In this document: one piece after another, positions 5,490 through 5,542 of the stretch
Numbering within the stretch: the stretch's first letter is position 1
Layout of the letters: each line of letters begins with the position of its first letter
Source: an uncultured Oscillospiraceae bacterium
GTDB taxonomy: Bacteria; Bacillota; Clostridia; Oscillospirales; JAAYXM01
Direction: 5' to 3'
Assembly (NCBI GenBank): GCA_934446465.1
Contig: CAKSEF010000074.1
Location: forward strand, 1-5,542
DNA: 5,542 bases
Notes under the pieces: model-generated
Databases searched by the model: none
Seen by the model: the letters and a program-made list of their open reading frames with translations, nothing else
What the model was told of the DNA's origin: nothing
Made by a program: the position numbers and the translations under genes

Positions 5490-5542
5490 ATGACACGAAT
5501 ATATTTCGTGCGCCACGCCGAGTCGTACGGTAACATCACGCG
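5490..5542 (+). CDS. N-terminus of a histidine phosphatase (phosphoglycerate mutase-like) family protein, cut by the window end
   Basis: Only 17 codons are present: MTRIYFVRHAESYGNIT, preceded by TAAGGAGG at 5476-5483 with a six-base gap. The short beta strand followed by VRHAES and a nearby Gly-Asn is the classic start of the family, with Arg8 binding phosphate and His9 as the phospho-acceptor (usual form RHGE/RHAE). Members include phosphoglycerate mutases, alpha-ribazole phosphatases and broad phosphatases. The substrate cannot be told from this stub. It starts 18 bases after the PyrF-like gene, so the two are probably co-transcribed. Confidence 0.85.
   Translation, partial: MTRIYFVRHAESYGNIT

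Noticed and set aside
1..5542. CRISPR arrays, insertion sequences, tRNA or rRNA genes, phage genes
   Set aside because: I saw no repeated spacer structure, transposase motifs, terminal inverted repeats or tRNA-like folds in the window.

Overview
The window looks like chromosomal DNA of a low-to-moderate GC Bacillota, most likely a Clostridia-class anaerobe. The pointers are an S-layer homology (SLH) protein end, a textbook T-box riboswitch, consensus vegetative-type promoters, strong AAGGAGG-type ribosome binding sites and frequent AUA isoleucine codons. Everything recognisable lies on the + strand. I cannot name the species.

Layout. Positions 1-123 are the last 40 codons of an SLH-domain protein. 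A perfect 14-bp hairpin (143-174) separates it from a consensus promoter (185-213). That promoter drives a T-box leader (about 220-507) with a UGG (tryptophan) specifier codon at 321-323, the conserved T-box core at 438-454, and a terminator at 463-507 that competes with the antiterminator. Next come a possible 16-codon small ORF containing one Trp codon (522-572) and a three-gene ABC importer of the TrpXYZ type: binding lipoprotein (626-1612), permease (1688-2605) and ATPase (2592-3365). A YibE/F-family membrane protein (3384-4541) follows only 18 bases later and appears to share the transcript. A hairpin terminator (4552-4583) ends the unit.

A second transcription unit starts from an extended -10 promoter whose -35 lies inside that terminator hairpin. 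It encodes an orotidine-5'-phosphate-decarboxylase-like protein (4641-5471) that keeps the fold motifs but lacks two of the four catalytic residues. It is followed by the first 17 codons of a histidine phosphatase family protein (from 5490, cut by the window edge).

How it fits together. Uncharged tRNA-Trp should stabilise the antiterminator and turn on a tryptophan importer when the cell is short of tryptophan. The YibE/F protein is predicted to be induced with it, which is a functional clue for a family of unknown role. The second operon is separate and of unknown function. The most interesting points are the apparently inactive PyrF-like protein, the YibE/F gene inside a Trp-regulated operon, and the small ORF between riboswitch and transporter.
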